This document shows, piece by piece, positions 26,901 to 34,851 of a stretch of DNA of 40,050 nt. Position 1 is the first letter of the stretch; each line of letters starts with the position of its first letter. Under the pieces are notes generated by a model. The model saw only the letters and a list, made by a program, of their open reading frames with translations. It was not told the DNA's origin and searched no databases. The translations under genes were made by a program, and so were the position numbers. Source of the DNA: a virus; IMG/VR virus record IMGVR_UViG_3300032304_002766, positions 1 to 40,050 of that record; one strand, written 5' to 3'.

Positions 26901-28092
26901 CGAATAAACCGGAGTTAAATTCAACACCATTGATATATTCTTCATGAAAATTTGCAGATCTGTCTTCACCACCCCAGAAACCTTGCATAAGTGTTGAAAC
27001 AGAAGCTCCAAGTGCAAAAACATTCTGACCATCAGTTCCACCAGGAATATCTAACGGAGTTGCCTGATAACCTTTGAATTCAATTAGATTTGCATTATAT
27101 GAAAGGAAATCAACACTTTGAATGCCTTGGTCTACTAAACCATCAGTTGTTACGAGGTTGTTACCGATAAGGTCAACCATCAAAGATGGATAATCCTTTT
27201 CAAACTTATCCATATTGAATGCGCAGAAAAGACCAGTTCTGTCAGTATCATTATTAACGATTGTTTCAATGAAGATATTTCTACCATTTAAATCTCTGAA
27301 GAAAGGAATAAGTGAAAGACCTTCATAATAAGCAAGAAGATTTACACCTCTGTCATTAACAAAGTCACTTAATTTTGTTTTATCGATACCAGTCGCTGTG
27401 AAATATTGAGACCATCTTGGATCTACACTTAGTTGTGAGTAATTTGTCCAATCACCACCAACTGCTACCAAGTCGATCATATATTCAGAAGCCCAATCCA
27501 ATTGATTAACATATAATGGAACTTTTTCTGCTGATCCGTAAAAATCAAGAAGAGGTCTGTTATATCCAGTCAATCTTGTTTTGAATGCAAAAATAGTCAC
27601 ATATTTATCTGACATATTTGTGAAATGTAAAAGTCTGTCATCGTCACCAATATCATTAGATGCTAAATTTATGAATGATTCGGAATCCCTTTTCCAGAAA
27701 CCTGTTGTGTCAAAAAATCTTCTATATGCACCTTCTCTGGTGATATCATTTGATTTATCACTTCTTGTAGAAAAAGATTTATATTCAATTTTATCAAGTG
27801 TGTCTGAAGTTGAAAGAAGATTCATCACATATACTTGATTTGATTCAAGTAGTTTTGCAACTGTTCTGTGAAGAAAAGATCCTTTTCTTTCAAGAGTTCT
27901 ATCAAGTGGACCGAAAATTCTTTCTAAATCAGCAAGTGTTTGAACTAATACAGGTGTATTAACGGGACCTTTTTTAGAAAAACCTGCAACAAAAGTTGAA
28001 GTTCCAGTAACCGTTGGACTGGTTATTATGGAATTGTCGAATTCTTCTATAAAGATACCTGGGCGTTTGTATTTACCAATTTGAATTGCCAT
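23914..28092 (-). CDS. Tail sheath protein (T4 gp18-like), unusually long
   Basis: A 1392-residue contractile tail sheath protein, about twice the length of T4 gp18 (659). The N-terminal start (IGKYKRPGIFIEEFDNS, then GTSTFVAGFSKKGPVNTPVL and a LADLERIFG segment) and the C-terminal domain (AQTLYKSALSYIHVREVLIE, then NNITILRTG) are typical of sheath proteins; these ends form the core that slides along the tube. Between about residues 395 and 665 lies a Ser/Thr/Gly-rich beta segment with little resemblance to sheath, likely an inserted surface domain. A further non-core segment runs to about residue 990. It is transcribed alone, between an AT element upstream and a strong terminator. Confidence 0.9.
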   Translation of the reverse strand: MAIQIGKYKRPGIFIEEFDNSIITSPTVTGTSTFVAGFSKKGPVNTPVLVQTLADLERIFGPLDRTLERKGSFLHRTVAKLLESNQVYVMNLLSTSDTLDKIEYKSFSTRSDKSNDITREGAYRRFFDTTGFWKRDSESFINLASNDIGDDDRLLHFTNMSDKYVTIFAFKTRLTGYNRPLLDFYGSAEKVPLYVNQLDWASEYMIDLVAVGGDWTNYSQLSVDPRWSQYFTATGIDKTKLSDFVNDRGVNLLAYYEGLSLIPFFRDLNGRNIFIETIVNNDTDRTGLFCAFNMDKFEKDYPSLMVDLIGNNLVTTDGLVDQGIQSVDFLSYNANLIEFKGYQATPLDIPGGTDGQNVFALGASVSTLMQGFWGGEDRSANFHEEYINGVEFNSGLFVGTTTSITFGYDISAPSLGALTSSEAYLITNGTKVLVNDGVANTYTFSFASSQYSTSATTQSYYSVAYLNSTTGNIEVAHSTVTGTFPSPSSTEDLVMNYFSFNVAGGYFVTSSIAIVDVGIKSSEDPSPLVFTFSGSPSASSTNMVVLYNGATISSVTASSGDLGTFITDISNGISGLFSGTFSFATSSATLTVSAPGQLDLVNGDSFQFNLTVGSSSNITSTPLSNTFAGGVGVGYNPLVLGTDYSITQPTTGSIKLEFTDTAGSITSKNYEKYRRVRLFNKMYNYFESVDALKGTMIRDLNTQEKFSLENSSVVTQTLSQTSNKSFTLSLGLTATPSDILAGNLVFYKIDNELTLGQVGLETKNTVGVPTASGVVAKYSEFYQDFYNGQINTADYFHGNLLDPTSPVRLVFQNEGTFSYVIVTTGTDVDDTKKIYVPSSTLNLTSIQLTSANPVVVTDLIDPITATYYAPGTYEIYKTDGVDVVNEDLSDVKFIWDADKKHYLKMYLNSSENLFVNFTDSSLATSEPIDTTNDSQFEVWSNKLNYKQTIEIEQPAGYTQVANKILVKGSRYTEVKVGDFLEAQVDTTPVAGEKPRNLTRILSKRLYAADTTLVEITCDAAIEKYNIGGDLQTMRYTSIEDYVSTYKGISLKGFRMREASMPDGTEARQTAILNLIAKGTTLAKALTNKEAIDFRYVIDSFGLGLTERSKQQLVDLCGDRLDCFGFINMPSMKSFKNSTSPTFVNSEGVVQTSFIAQGGDPQSSPAFLYSFGDGRGVSSVGYFLPYLIVNDNGRPAEVPPAMFVANTYLRKLNSNASSIVPWTVAAGVTNGRITNIAGIEQNLSLEDIENLNGAQMNPIVFKRNRGYVIETENTAQTLYKSALSYIHVREVLIELERELSAMLLDFQWRFNTPDVRAEIKLRADIICEKYVNKNGLYNYFNKCDEENNTNEIIDNQIGVLDTYVEPIKSMGIIVNNITILRTGAISAGGFINP

Positions 28093-28116
28093 ATTTTTTT
28101 AGATAATTTTTTATTT

Positions 28117-28133
28117 ATTATATATATAAAAAC
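28117..28133 (-). promoter_or_regulatory. Candidate late promoter for the tail sheath gene
   Basis: The minus strand reads TTTTTATATATATAATAA, about 25 bases before the ATG. It is a variant of the recurrent AT element. Confidence 0.4.
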
Positions 28134-28156
28134 CAAAAACCATATTTTTCTCATTT

Positions 28157-28798
28157 TTATGGTTTTGATTCTTGTGTGCTTTGAACTTTTTCGGCTTCTC
28201 TTTCATTTTTCACCTTTAAAATTCCCTTTTGAAGTTCTTTCTTCATTAAATTCAATTTATCTTTAGCTTCCTTATCAAGTTTTTTAACATCGATTCCTAA
28301 TTGATCTATTTTTTTCTTTTTATTTTGTAGTTCTTCACTATCTTGCTCTATTTCTTTTTTTGATAGTTCTGCTGTATCGGGGTCTGTGTTAGCCGATTCC
28401 TCACCCATTTCTGTTTCTAATTTATCAATTTGTTTCTCTTGTTTTTGTATTTCTCTTTTTTTACTCGACAAGTTAGCCCATATTTCTATCAAAGGATTTG
28501 GGAAATTTATTCTACTTTTTTTACCGGTTTTTAAAGCGTCTAAAAAAGTTTTGATTTGAATTTGATCTTCTGGGTTTGAATTTATTTTTTTGAAAAAACT
28601 CAACAGTTTTGAATTTAAATCTTCCGAATCTTTTGCATTTTTATAAATAGTCTCAACTTCATTTTTAAATTTATTGAAATCATTTATGTCTTTCTCCATA
28701 TCGTTCAATCTATTTACGGTTGAATCTTCTTCAGTCGTATCAGTTGGTTGTGGAATTATTTTTTCTAAAATAAAATCCTTATATTTTAATATTCTCAT
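28157..28798 (-). CDS. Leader-type coiled-coil protein
   Basis: I choose the ATG at 28798, which gives MRILKYKDFILEKI, a leader with an ILE site, and sits one base after the stop of the preceding gene; the longer frame adds ten residues and would overlap that gene. The product has 213 residues, almost all charged helix, with Glu/Lys/Gln-rich coiled-coil stretches from about residue 110 to 200. There are no Cys clusters or membrane segments. The close spacing points to translational coupling with the 1047-residue leader protein, so the two may act together. The function is unknown. Confidence 0.65.
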   Translation of the reverse strand: MRILKYKDFILEKIIPQPTDTTEEDSTVNRLNDMEKDINDFNKFKNEVETIYKNAKDSEDLNSKLLSFFKKINSNPEDQIQIKTFLDALKTGKKSRINFPNPLIEIWANLSSKKREIQKQEKQIDKLETEMGEESANTDPDTAELSKKEIEQDSEELQNKKKKIDQLGIDVKKLDKEAKDKLNLMKKELQKGILKVKNEREAEKVQSTQESKP

Positions 28799-28799
28799 G

Positions 28800-31700
28800 T
28801 TACTTTTTTGCATATGAAGATAAAACATTGCTTAATACACTTATATCTCTTGGTAAAAGTTTTGGATTTTGAACTGGTAATTTCTCTACATTTATTTTAT
28901 CCTTGTTTTTAACCAATATAGATATCGATTCTAAATCAAGTTCGATATCTGCGACTGTGTCCACTTTATTCGAACCAATCACTTTACCAACTTGTAATTT
29001 TGTTTTGTTTGTACCACGAAGTTTTATATTCTCACCTCTTGAGATTGCTGCCAGAAATACTTCTTTATTTGGGTCAAATGTCATTTTCTCATTTTCTTTG
29101 AATGATTTCAAATCATCTTTCTCACCATCCAAATAGGTTGAAATTATATTTTCTTTATTACCAGCTTCTGATTTATTATATTTAATCCAAACTTTTTCAT
29201 CTTTGAATTCATAAACATAACCAATTAGATAAAGACCCTTTTTCTTTTCAAAATATTTAATTTTGAAAAAACAATTTTTGTATTTATTGAAAAATTCATA
29301 AGCGGTTTTTCCAAATTTACTATCTTCAAAATTTGGGTGACCAATCGGAAAAAACGAAACTTCACCTTCTTTACCATCTGCACCTTTACCTATGTATTTA
29401 CTTTTTTTCTCTTCGCCTTTTTCGAGGATAGTATCATCTTTAATTACATCAACACCTCCAAACCATTCTTTCATGATTTTCTTTCTCGCTGCTCTAAATC
29501 CACCCTCTGGATTTATCATCTCGTTGATGAAATCAAATAAACTCCTACCAACTTTTATCTCTCTTCTTGTTTCTTCACCGCCCTTGCTATATCCTTTTTC
29601 ACCACCAGTCTCACCAGAACCTTCCACTGCACCTTGATATACAAATTTTGCATTTTGTAAAATTTCCTTATACTTATTATCTTCCAACATATTAGTGACT
29701 TTATCTTCCCAAGCATTGAAAATCAGTCTAACTGCGTAAGGACCCTCACCTGGTGTTTGACCTTCTTGCCATTGACCACCTCTACTTTCACCTTTTCCGA
29801 TATAAGTATATTCTCTAAATGTTTTGAGTGAAACCCTACCACCGGGTCTACCCGATGGAATATAGTCTGTTGCATAAAGTCTATATGCTCTTCCAAAAGC
29901 ATTTACTATTTTCATGACATAATCTTTGTGCGTTGAATTTCTTTCAACATCAATATTGAATTCTTTTGACAAATAAGATTCGGATTCTTTATTTAGTTTA
30001 TCAACTTCTTCCTGCTCTACAACATATTTATCAACATCACCTTTTTCGAAGGATTGATTCCAAGCATCTTTAACTCTATCATCACCTCCGCTTTTTTCAT
30101 CTTCATCCAATTCATCTTCCAATTCCTCAAACATTCTGAATTTGTCATAGTCATGAATATTACCTAGTCTACTCTCATTTTTATTTTTGTCCTTGATGCT
30201 AACATTTACTTTACCTTTACTAACACCAATCTTTTCACCGGTTTTCTTCTCATATTCAACTAAGTCTGGATAAAGTTTTTTCAGATTTCCATATTCTTTT
30301 ATGAAATTCTTGATGTGATCACCAGCCAAACCATATGAGCTTGCTAAGCCGACATCATCTTTGAATGCAAGTAATGTTCTCGCTAACAAAGAGATGTGTT
30401 TTGCAACAGTTAGTATTTCTAGTTTTTCTTTGATTAATTCAGTGAATGAAAATGGTTTTCCAATTGTTGCTTCATTTTTGATAACTTCTTTTCCAATTAA
30501 GATTAATTTAGAATTATCAAATTCTTCATATTTGAATTTTCTCTTTTCTGGATCAGGAACGACTGTGCTGGTTTTAATTATTTCTTTTAATTCAGCAGAT
30601 AGTTCTTTTAGATTAACATCTTTTTGATTATAAACTTTCAAAACTTTTTTCCAAGCCGCAACTGCCTGCTTTTCATCTTTAGTTATCTTAGCAACATTTG
30701 TTCTACCAACTTGTGGACTTGTTGAATCAACAGGTAAACTTGCTTCAAATAGTCCAAAATAAAAGCTTTCGAAGTCTCTTTTTTCAGTTGGAAGCATTTC
30801 GTTCTCATAGAAATAATTTTCATTCTTCAAACTTGAGATTGATATAATTTTTCCAGATGTACTACCCGAACTAACTTCTTTTTCATTTTTCTTCGGAATC
30901 CACTTTAAGTTCCTATAGTTAGCAACAAAAGGTTTTGATATTTTTTTAAGTCTTATCCCTTTCAATATTTCTATATCTGTATCGAATTTTCCATTTCCAC
31001 CGCAAACGTCACATTTTTTTTGTTCTTTTTCGTCACCTTCACACTTCAGACACTTTATTGGTAAAACAAAAACATTACCATCTTTCAAAACTCCAATAGA
31101 TTTACTAAATTTACCATCTGGTCCAAGTTGAAGTTCTTTTTCTGTGGAAATTAATTTAACCAACATAGTTTGTTTATTTCCTGGGTTTGTGTACTCATAG
31201 TTTTCACCTGGTGTTAATTTATGCTTCCCCAACATATAAGTTTTTCCAGTTGATTCTCCTTCAATAACAACTCTTTTATTTGTTATTTGTTCTTCAAGTC
31301 CTATTATTGATTGGAAAAGTTTTTTAACAGATGTATAAAATTGAAATTGTATTCTTGTAGCTTCTTCCTCTTTGATTTCTTCCATTTCTTCCTCTTCAGT
31401 TTCAACTAGTTCGATATCCTCTTTGTCTTTTAAATCCTTTAGTAAATCTCTGAATTTTTCTAATTTTTTAATCAATTCATCTCTTTCTGGGAAATCTTCC
31501 GTTTCCATTTTTTTGACTTCATCAATTAACTCACCAACTAATCCTTCATCGCCAGTTCCAATCAAATTTGTAATTTTAGCAGCAACAGTTTCATCTGAAA
31601 TCACCCAATTATAAATTTGAGTCAATAAAGCTTTAATTTTAATAACTGATGTTCTTTTTCTTAAATCATTTGGTAGAGCAGCAGATTCAACCAAACCATC

Positions 31701-31943
31701 CATAGCGGCTTGTAGTTCAGCAAAGGGTTTGTTTATTTGTGCGTACTTTGTGTAAATAGTAGCTTTTCTGATGATTGAATTGACAAGTCTTCCTAAAAGA
31801 GAACCACCCCAAGTTATATCATTAGTCACGGATGGAACTGACTCTAAAATCAATTTAGAACTTTGAAAATTATTTCTTAAATTTTCTTTACTAATTTGAA
31901 CTTTCTTATTCAAAAAATCATTTCTATATTGTAAGTGACGCAT
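28800..31943 (-). CDS. Very large leader-type protein with zinc-knuckle, unknown function
   Basis: I choose the internal ATG giving MRHLQYRNDFLNKK; the 94 residues before it come only from reading the opposite strand of the gene at 32002. The product has 1047 residues. The N-terminal 35 residues are leader-like and end in LILES. A CLKC...CDVCGGNGK motif around residue 280 is a short DnaJ-type zinc knuckle, like that in the leader protein at 11782. Long Lys/Glu-rich helices fill much of the rest; a Gly-rich segment near residues 740-830 precedes a C-terminal beta-rich part. There is no recognised enzyme motif. Its size and leader suggest a major internal virion protein, but this is inference. 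Confidence 0.65.
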   Translation of the reverse strand: MRHLQYRNDFLNKKVQISKENLRNNFQSSKLILESVPSVTNDITWGGSLLGRLVNSIIRKATIYTKYAQINKPFAELQAAMDGLVESAALPNDLRKRTSVIKIKALLTQIYNWVISDETVAAKITNLIGTGDEGLVGELIDEVKKMETEDFPERDELIKKLEKFRDLLKDLKDKEDIELVETEEEEMEEIKEEEATRIQFQFYTSVKKLFQSIIGLEEQITNKRVVIEGESTGKTYMLGKHKLTPGENYEYTNPGNKQTMLVKLISTEKELQLGPDGKFSKSIGVLKDGNVFVLPIKCLKCEGDEKEQKKCDVCGGNGKFDTDIEILKGIRLKKISKPFVANYRNLKWIPKKNEKEVSSGSTSGKIISISSLKNENYFYENEMLPTEKRDFESFYFGLFEASLPVDSTSPQVGRTNVAKITKDEKQAVAAWKKVLKVYNQKDVNLKELSAELKEIIKTSTVVPDPEKRKFKYEEFDNSKLILIGKEVIKNEATIGKPFSFTELIKEKLEILTVAKHISLLARTLLAFKDDVGLASSYGLAGDHIKNFIKEYGNLKKLYPDLVEYEKKTGEKIGVSKGKVNVSIKDKNKNESRLGNIHDYDKFRMFEELEDELDEDEKSGGDDRVKDAWNQSFEKGDVDKYVVEQEEVDKLNKESESYLSKEFNIDVERNSTHKDYVMKIVNAFGRAYRLYATDYIPSGRPGGRVSLKTFREYTYIGKGESRGGQWQEGQTPGEGPYAVRLIFNAWEDKVTNMLEDNKYKEILQNAKFVYQGAVEGSGETGGEKGYSKGGEETRREIKVGRSLFDFINEMINPEGGFRAARKKIMKEWFGGVDVIKDDTILEKGEEKKSKYIGKGADGKEGEVSFFPIGHPNFEDSKFGKTAYEFFNKYKNCFFKIKYFEKKKGLYLIGYVYEFKDEKVWIKYNKSEAGNKENIISTYLDGEKDDLKSFKENEKMTFDPNKEVFLAAISRGENIKLRGTNKTKLQVGKVIGSNKVDTVADIELDLESISILVKNKDKINVEKLPVQNPKLLPRDISVLSNVLSSYAKK

Positions 31944-31961
31944 TACTAATCTATATTTTTT

Positions 31962-31974
31962 CTTATATATTATT
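31962..31974 (-). promoter_or_regulatory. Candidate late promoter for the 1047-residue leader gene
   Basis: The minus strand reads AATAATATATAAG, about 19 bases before the ATG. It lies in a 58-base gap shared with the divergent gene at 32002. Confidence 0.4.
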
Positions 31975-32001
31975 TTTATAACCTCAAAAATAAAAAAAAT
32001 T

Positions 32002-32400
32002 ATGAAAAGTTTTTCTTTTGAACTCTTTAAAATAGATTTGAGAATTATCAATACAGTTGATAACTGTAAAAGACTTCTAAAAGATAATGATATCACTGAA
32101 GATAAAGTCAGTGCTGAGAAACTATTCGCACTAAAAACAACTGTTGATATTATTTTCTTCGATAAAGTAACATTTTCAATTTTTGCATTCATAAGAAAAA
32201 GAGAAAAGCAAATTGAATTTGTCAAAGAGTTAAATGACGAATTGTTCGAGATTGAATCTATAAAATATGTTAAGATTGAACCAACAATTCAATCAGAAAC
32301 TCTTAAATTAGACAACATCTTAGAGAAGATTTCTACTAAAGGTATGAATTCACTAACTCCGAGAGAAAGAGAATTTCTTGATTTACAGTCAAAAAAATAA
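32002..32400 (+). CDS. Small protein with Bacteroidota-type C-terminal tail motif
   Basis: A 132-residue protein. Residues about 1-85 are charged and helical without a recognised fold. The last 32 residues (LDNILEKISTKGMNSLTPRE and on to a Lys end) match a C-terminal motif I recall in many Bacteroidota proteins, for example after rhomboid proteases (DUF6576-like: LDxILxKIsxxGxxSLTxxExxFL). The role of this tail is unknown to me. It suggests that the gene, or at least this end, came from a Bacteroidota host. It is divergent from the 1047-residue leader gene. Confidence 0.65.
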   Translation: MKSFSFELFKIDLRIINTVDNCKRLLKDNDITEDKVSAEKLFALKTTVDIIFFDKVTFSIFAFIRKREKQIEFVKELNDELFEIESIKYVKIEPTIQSETLKLDNILEKISTKGMNSLTPREREFLDLQSKK

Positions 32401-32513
32401 TTTAATAATTTATTAATTTTAGAATGCCCAAAAAATTTCAAAAAATGTGGAATTGAGATTTTTTGGATTTTTGTTTTTTGAATATATAAAATTATAAAAT
32501 AGAATTCTGTAAT

Positions 32514-32804
32514 ATGCGTTTTTTAGAATTAAAATGGAATGATGAAATATTTACTAACGATAGTAAAATCAATAACATTCTCGAACAGGAAAACCTAACC
32601 TGGATACAAGAAGCAGAAATCGAGAATGCAAAAATCGAAATCAAGAAGAAAACATTGATATGGCATGATGGTTATTTTTTCGGAAATTGGCATTATGGCA
32701 TTTTCAAAAATGGAGAATTTCACGGAAGATTTCAAAATGGAATTCTTGAAGGTGGAAATTTTCACGGAGAATTTATTAGTGGTGTGAACTTGATGACGGT
32801 ATAA
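32514..32804 (+). CDS. Small protein with MORN-like repeats
   Basis: A 96-residue protein. The C-terminal half has short repeats of aromatic/Gly type (DGYFFGNWHYGIFKNGEFHG, then RFQNGILEGGNFHGEF), like MORN or pentapeptide-style beta repeats. The N-terminal half is acidic; its start MRFLELKW is only weakly leader-like. An AT-rich stretch with AATATATAAAA lies about 30 bases upstream. A following gene begins 17 bases after the stop. MORN-like repeats usually mediate binding rather than catalysis; the partner is unknown. Confidence 0.6.
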   Translation: MRFLELKWNDEIFTNDSKINNILEQENLTWIQEAEIENAKIEIKKKTLIWHDGYFFGNWHYGIFKNGEFHGRFQNGILEGGNFHGEFISGVNLMTV

Positions 32805-32821
32805 AAAATTACTTCAAAATT

Positions 32822-33265
32822 ATGGGACCAAAACGTCAATCCAAATCCAACATTAAGTTGTTGAATCAAGATTTTGTTAAAATCACTAAATCGTCAGATG
32901 ATTATCTATTCGAGATTGGTGATTCTTTGACATCAGATCCTGCAGAAGCAGTAGCTCTTATGATGAGAATTACTGATTTAGACGAAATGACTTGGAAAAA
33001 AGACTTCAAAATCAATCCCGAAAAAATTGAACCCAGAAAAGCTCTCTATTGGCTAACTGGTGGTGACTTGGAATGGATAACTCTCGAAAATTATCGAGTA
33101 AGTTGGAACAACTCGGAATTCATCTGGGAAGAAGAATTTGGTTTTATAATCAAATCGATTGTACAAAAATCAAAAAAATTAGAAGACATAAGAAGAGGAT
33201 TTCTAAAATATCTGAACCTTCCAAGACTTTATGAATTCGCACTCGAAAAAAACTTTATACAATAA
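32822..33265 (+). CDS. Hypothetical phage protein
   Basis: A 147-residue protein with a basic N-terminal decapeptide, an acidic centre rich in Trp (EMTWKKDF, ALYWLTGGDLEWITL, SEFIWEEEF) and a basic helical C-terminus. There are no membrane segments and no known motif. It is probably cotranscribed with the MORN-like gene 17 bases upstream and is followed by a clear terminator. The function is unknown. Confidence 0.6.
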   Translation: MGPKRQSKSNIKLLNQDFVKITKSSDDYLFEIGDSLTSDPAEAVALMMRITDLDEMTWKKDFKINPEKIEPRKALYWLTGGDLEWITLENYRVSWNNSEFIWEEEFGFIIKSIVQKSKKLEDIRRGFLKYLNLPRLYEFALEKNFIQ

Positions 33266-33273
33266 AAAATTTG

Positions 33274-33299
33274 ACCCACCAAAAAATGGTGGGTTTTTT
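33274..33299 (+). terminator. Rho-independent terminator
   Basis: An 8-base-pair stem (ACCCACCA with TGGTGGGT, loop AAAAA) is followed by six T residues. It ends the small rightward unit that starts at 32514. Confidence 0.88.
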
Positions 33300-33301
33300 A
33301 A

Positions 33302-33314
33302 TTTTAATATATAC
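33302..33314 (+). promoter_or_regulatory. Candidate late promoter element for the gene at 33337
   Basis: TTTTAATATATAC lies 22 bases before the ATG, immediately after a terminator. This placement between terminator and start is what a promoter should show. Confidence 0.5.
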
Positions 33315-33336
33315 ATTTAATAAATAAATTTTAAAT

Positions 33337-34194
33337 ATGTCTGAAGCACACTTCTACGATATAAGTACCTTAATTCAAATTGACCCTAGTGAAGCCTGGG
33401 TCGTTGATAAAAAGAATCCAAATGTTCCAATTATGAAAATATCTAAATCGGATATGAGACTTATGCAATCAGGAATTTGGAAAAATCAAGGAAATAAAAT
33501 TGAATTCAACGGAAAAACATTCTGGATACCAACAGATATATACAACCAAATAAAAATCAAAACTAAAGTTGCAGGAGCAAACTTTGCTGAACTTGCAATA
33601 TCTCTACAAGAATTTTTAAATCCGGAATTAATATCAAATAATAATTATAGATTAAGAATCGAAAATATTATAGAACTTAAAAATAAAGTAGAAGACATTT
33701 ATATAATTTGTTCCAAATTAACAAAGAAATTGTGGGAGCCTTTCATCGAAAAACTTTTAGAAAAATTAGAAGAGGAAGGAATAAAAATAAAAAACTATTA
33801 TTATATTTCGGACCATCCAATCCAATGGGAAAACGATGAAACCAAATTCAAAAAAATAAGACTATTAATTCAACATCTAACCGGATATAAGACCGATAAT
33901 AAAAAGTTTACTGATGACAAAATCGACAGATATTCCAAAATTAGTTTTTTTGATACTGAACTCGACACACTGACCTTAGAATCAAAAATAAATCCACTTC
34001 TGAACTTTCTAATACAAAACTCACCAGATGGATTCAAGTCAATAATCAGGGAAGACTTGAAAGATTTCAAACCAAAACTAACAATTAATAGAATCAATGA
34101 TAATCTATATAACCGACTTGATTCAGTTAATGTTATTTTAGAAGCTGGGAATATTATAAAAGCTTTTGAAAATTTTAAATATAGAAGACACTAA
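33337..34194 (+). CDS. Conserved hypothetical phage protein
   Basis: A 285-residue protein. The N-terminal 75 residues (FYDISTLIQIDPSEAWVVDK, then KIEFNGKTFWIP) form a compact domain I recall as conserved in Bacteroidota phages. Residues about 115-230 have the order YIICSK, KIKNYYYISDHP, LLIQHLTGYKT and ISFFDTE, which I also recall from phage proteins of unknown function and which loosely resembles a HAD-like layout, though no catalytic DxD is seen. The C-terminus ends IIKAFENFKYRRH, which looks like the leader motif but lies at the wrong end. It overlaps the convergent gene by four bases. Confidence 0.65.
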   Translation: MSEAHFYDISTLIQIDPSEAWVVDKKNPNVPIMKISKSDMRLMQSGIWKNQGNKIEFNGKTFWIPTDIYNQIKIKTKVAGANFAELAISLQEFLNPELISNNNYRLRIENIIELKNKVEDIYIICSKLTKKLWEPFIEKLLEKLEEEGIKIKNYYYISDHPIQWENDETKFKKIRLLIQHLTGYKTDNKKFTDDKIDRYSKISFFDTELDTLTLESKINPLLNFLIQNSPDGFKSIIREDLKDFKPKLTINRINDNLYNRLDSVNVILEAGNIIKAFENFKYRRH

Positions 34195-34802
34195 TCTTTC
34201 TTATTTTTGAGATAACTATCGATCATATTGTTAAGATTTCTAGCATCAAATATTTTACCCTCTTCTTTATCCTCTTCCACCACATTCTTCTGATTCATGG
34301 TCTCTGATATTTCATTAAGACCCATATCCCTTCTAGTTTCTTTATAGAACTTTTCTAATTCTGAGCGTTGTGATTGAGAAAATTTTATATTATCACGGAT
34401 TTGTGAAATAGATTGATTGATAACTTCGTGCATCCTAGCAGATGTATCACCATTATCAACTTGCCTTAACTGAGTTAAAAAATTCTTTTTAGTCATTTTT
34501 TGTAAAAAAATGGTGTCAGCATAAACTTGAGCATCTTCCTCCATTTTCTTTTTTATGTAAGGATGTTGAACTATTATAGGATTATCACCCAAATACATAT
34601 CAACAAGTGTTCCTAAAACTTCCTTTCCTTGAGCCTTTGCTTCTTCTATATCAGCATCATAATCATACATAACTATTTCACCAAGATCCGGTAAGTCTTC
34701 ACGCTTAGCTAAATATTTACTCACATCCAACTCTTTGTTCTCTTCCTGAATTCTTTGAAATTCGTTTTGCAAATCATTTATCTTTTCTTCTTTTTTACTC
34801 AT
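34191..34802 (-). CDS. Helical protein divergent from the large terminase
   Basis: A 203-residue protein, acidic and mostly helical. The N-terminal 30 residues are coiled-coil-like, the middle holds DLGEIVMYDYDADIEEAKAQ, and a Gln/Ser-rich helical part (EVINQSISQIRDNIKFSQSQ) follows. There is no DNA-binding motif that I can name. A small terminase subunit is possible from its position beside the large terminase and its coiled-coil character, but T4-like small terminases usually lie on the same strand, so this remains a guess. It shares a 49-base divergent AT-rich promoter region with the terminase gene. Confidence 0.6.
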   Translation of the reverse strand: MSKKEEKINDLQNEFQRIQEENKELDVSKYLAKREDLPDLGEIVMYDYDADIEEAKAQGKEVLGTLVDMYLGDNPIIVQHPYIKKKMEEDAQVYADTIFLQKMTKKNFLTQLRQVDNGDTSARMHEVINQSISQIRDNIKFSQSQRSELEKFYKETRRDMGLNEISETMNQKNVVEEDKEEGKIFDARNLNNMIDSYLKNKKD

Positions 34803-34851
34803 AGAAGCCTTTTTTTACTATATATATGTAAAAAATTCAAGTTCCCTAAAA

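Noticed and set aside
31944-32225. 94-residue N-terminal extension of the 1047-residue leader protein
   Set aside because: It is read entirely from the opposite strand of the gene at 32002 and its promoter gap; the internal ATG restores a leader-type start.
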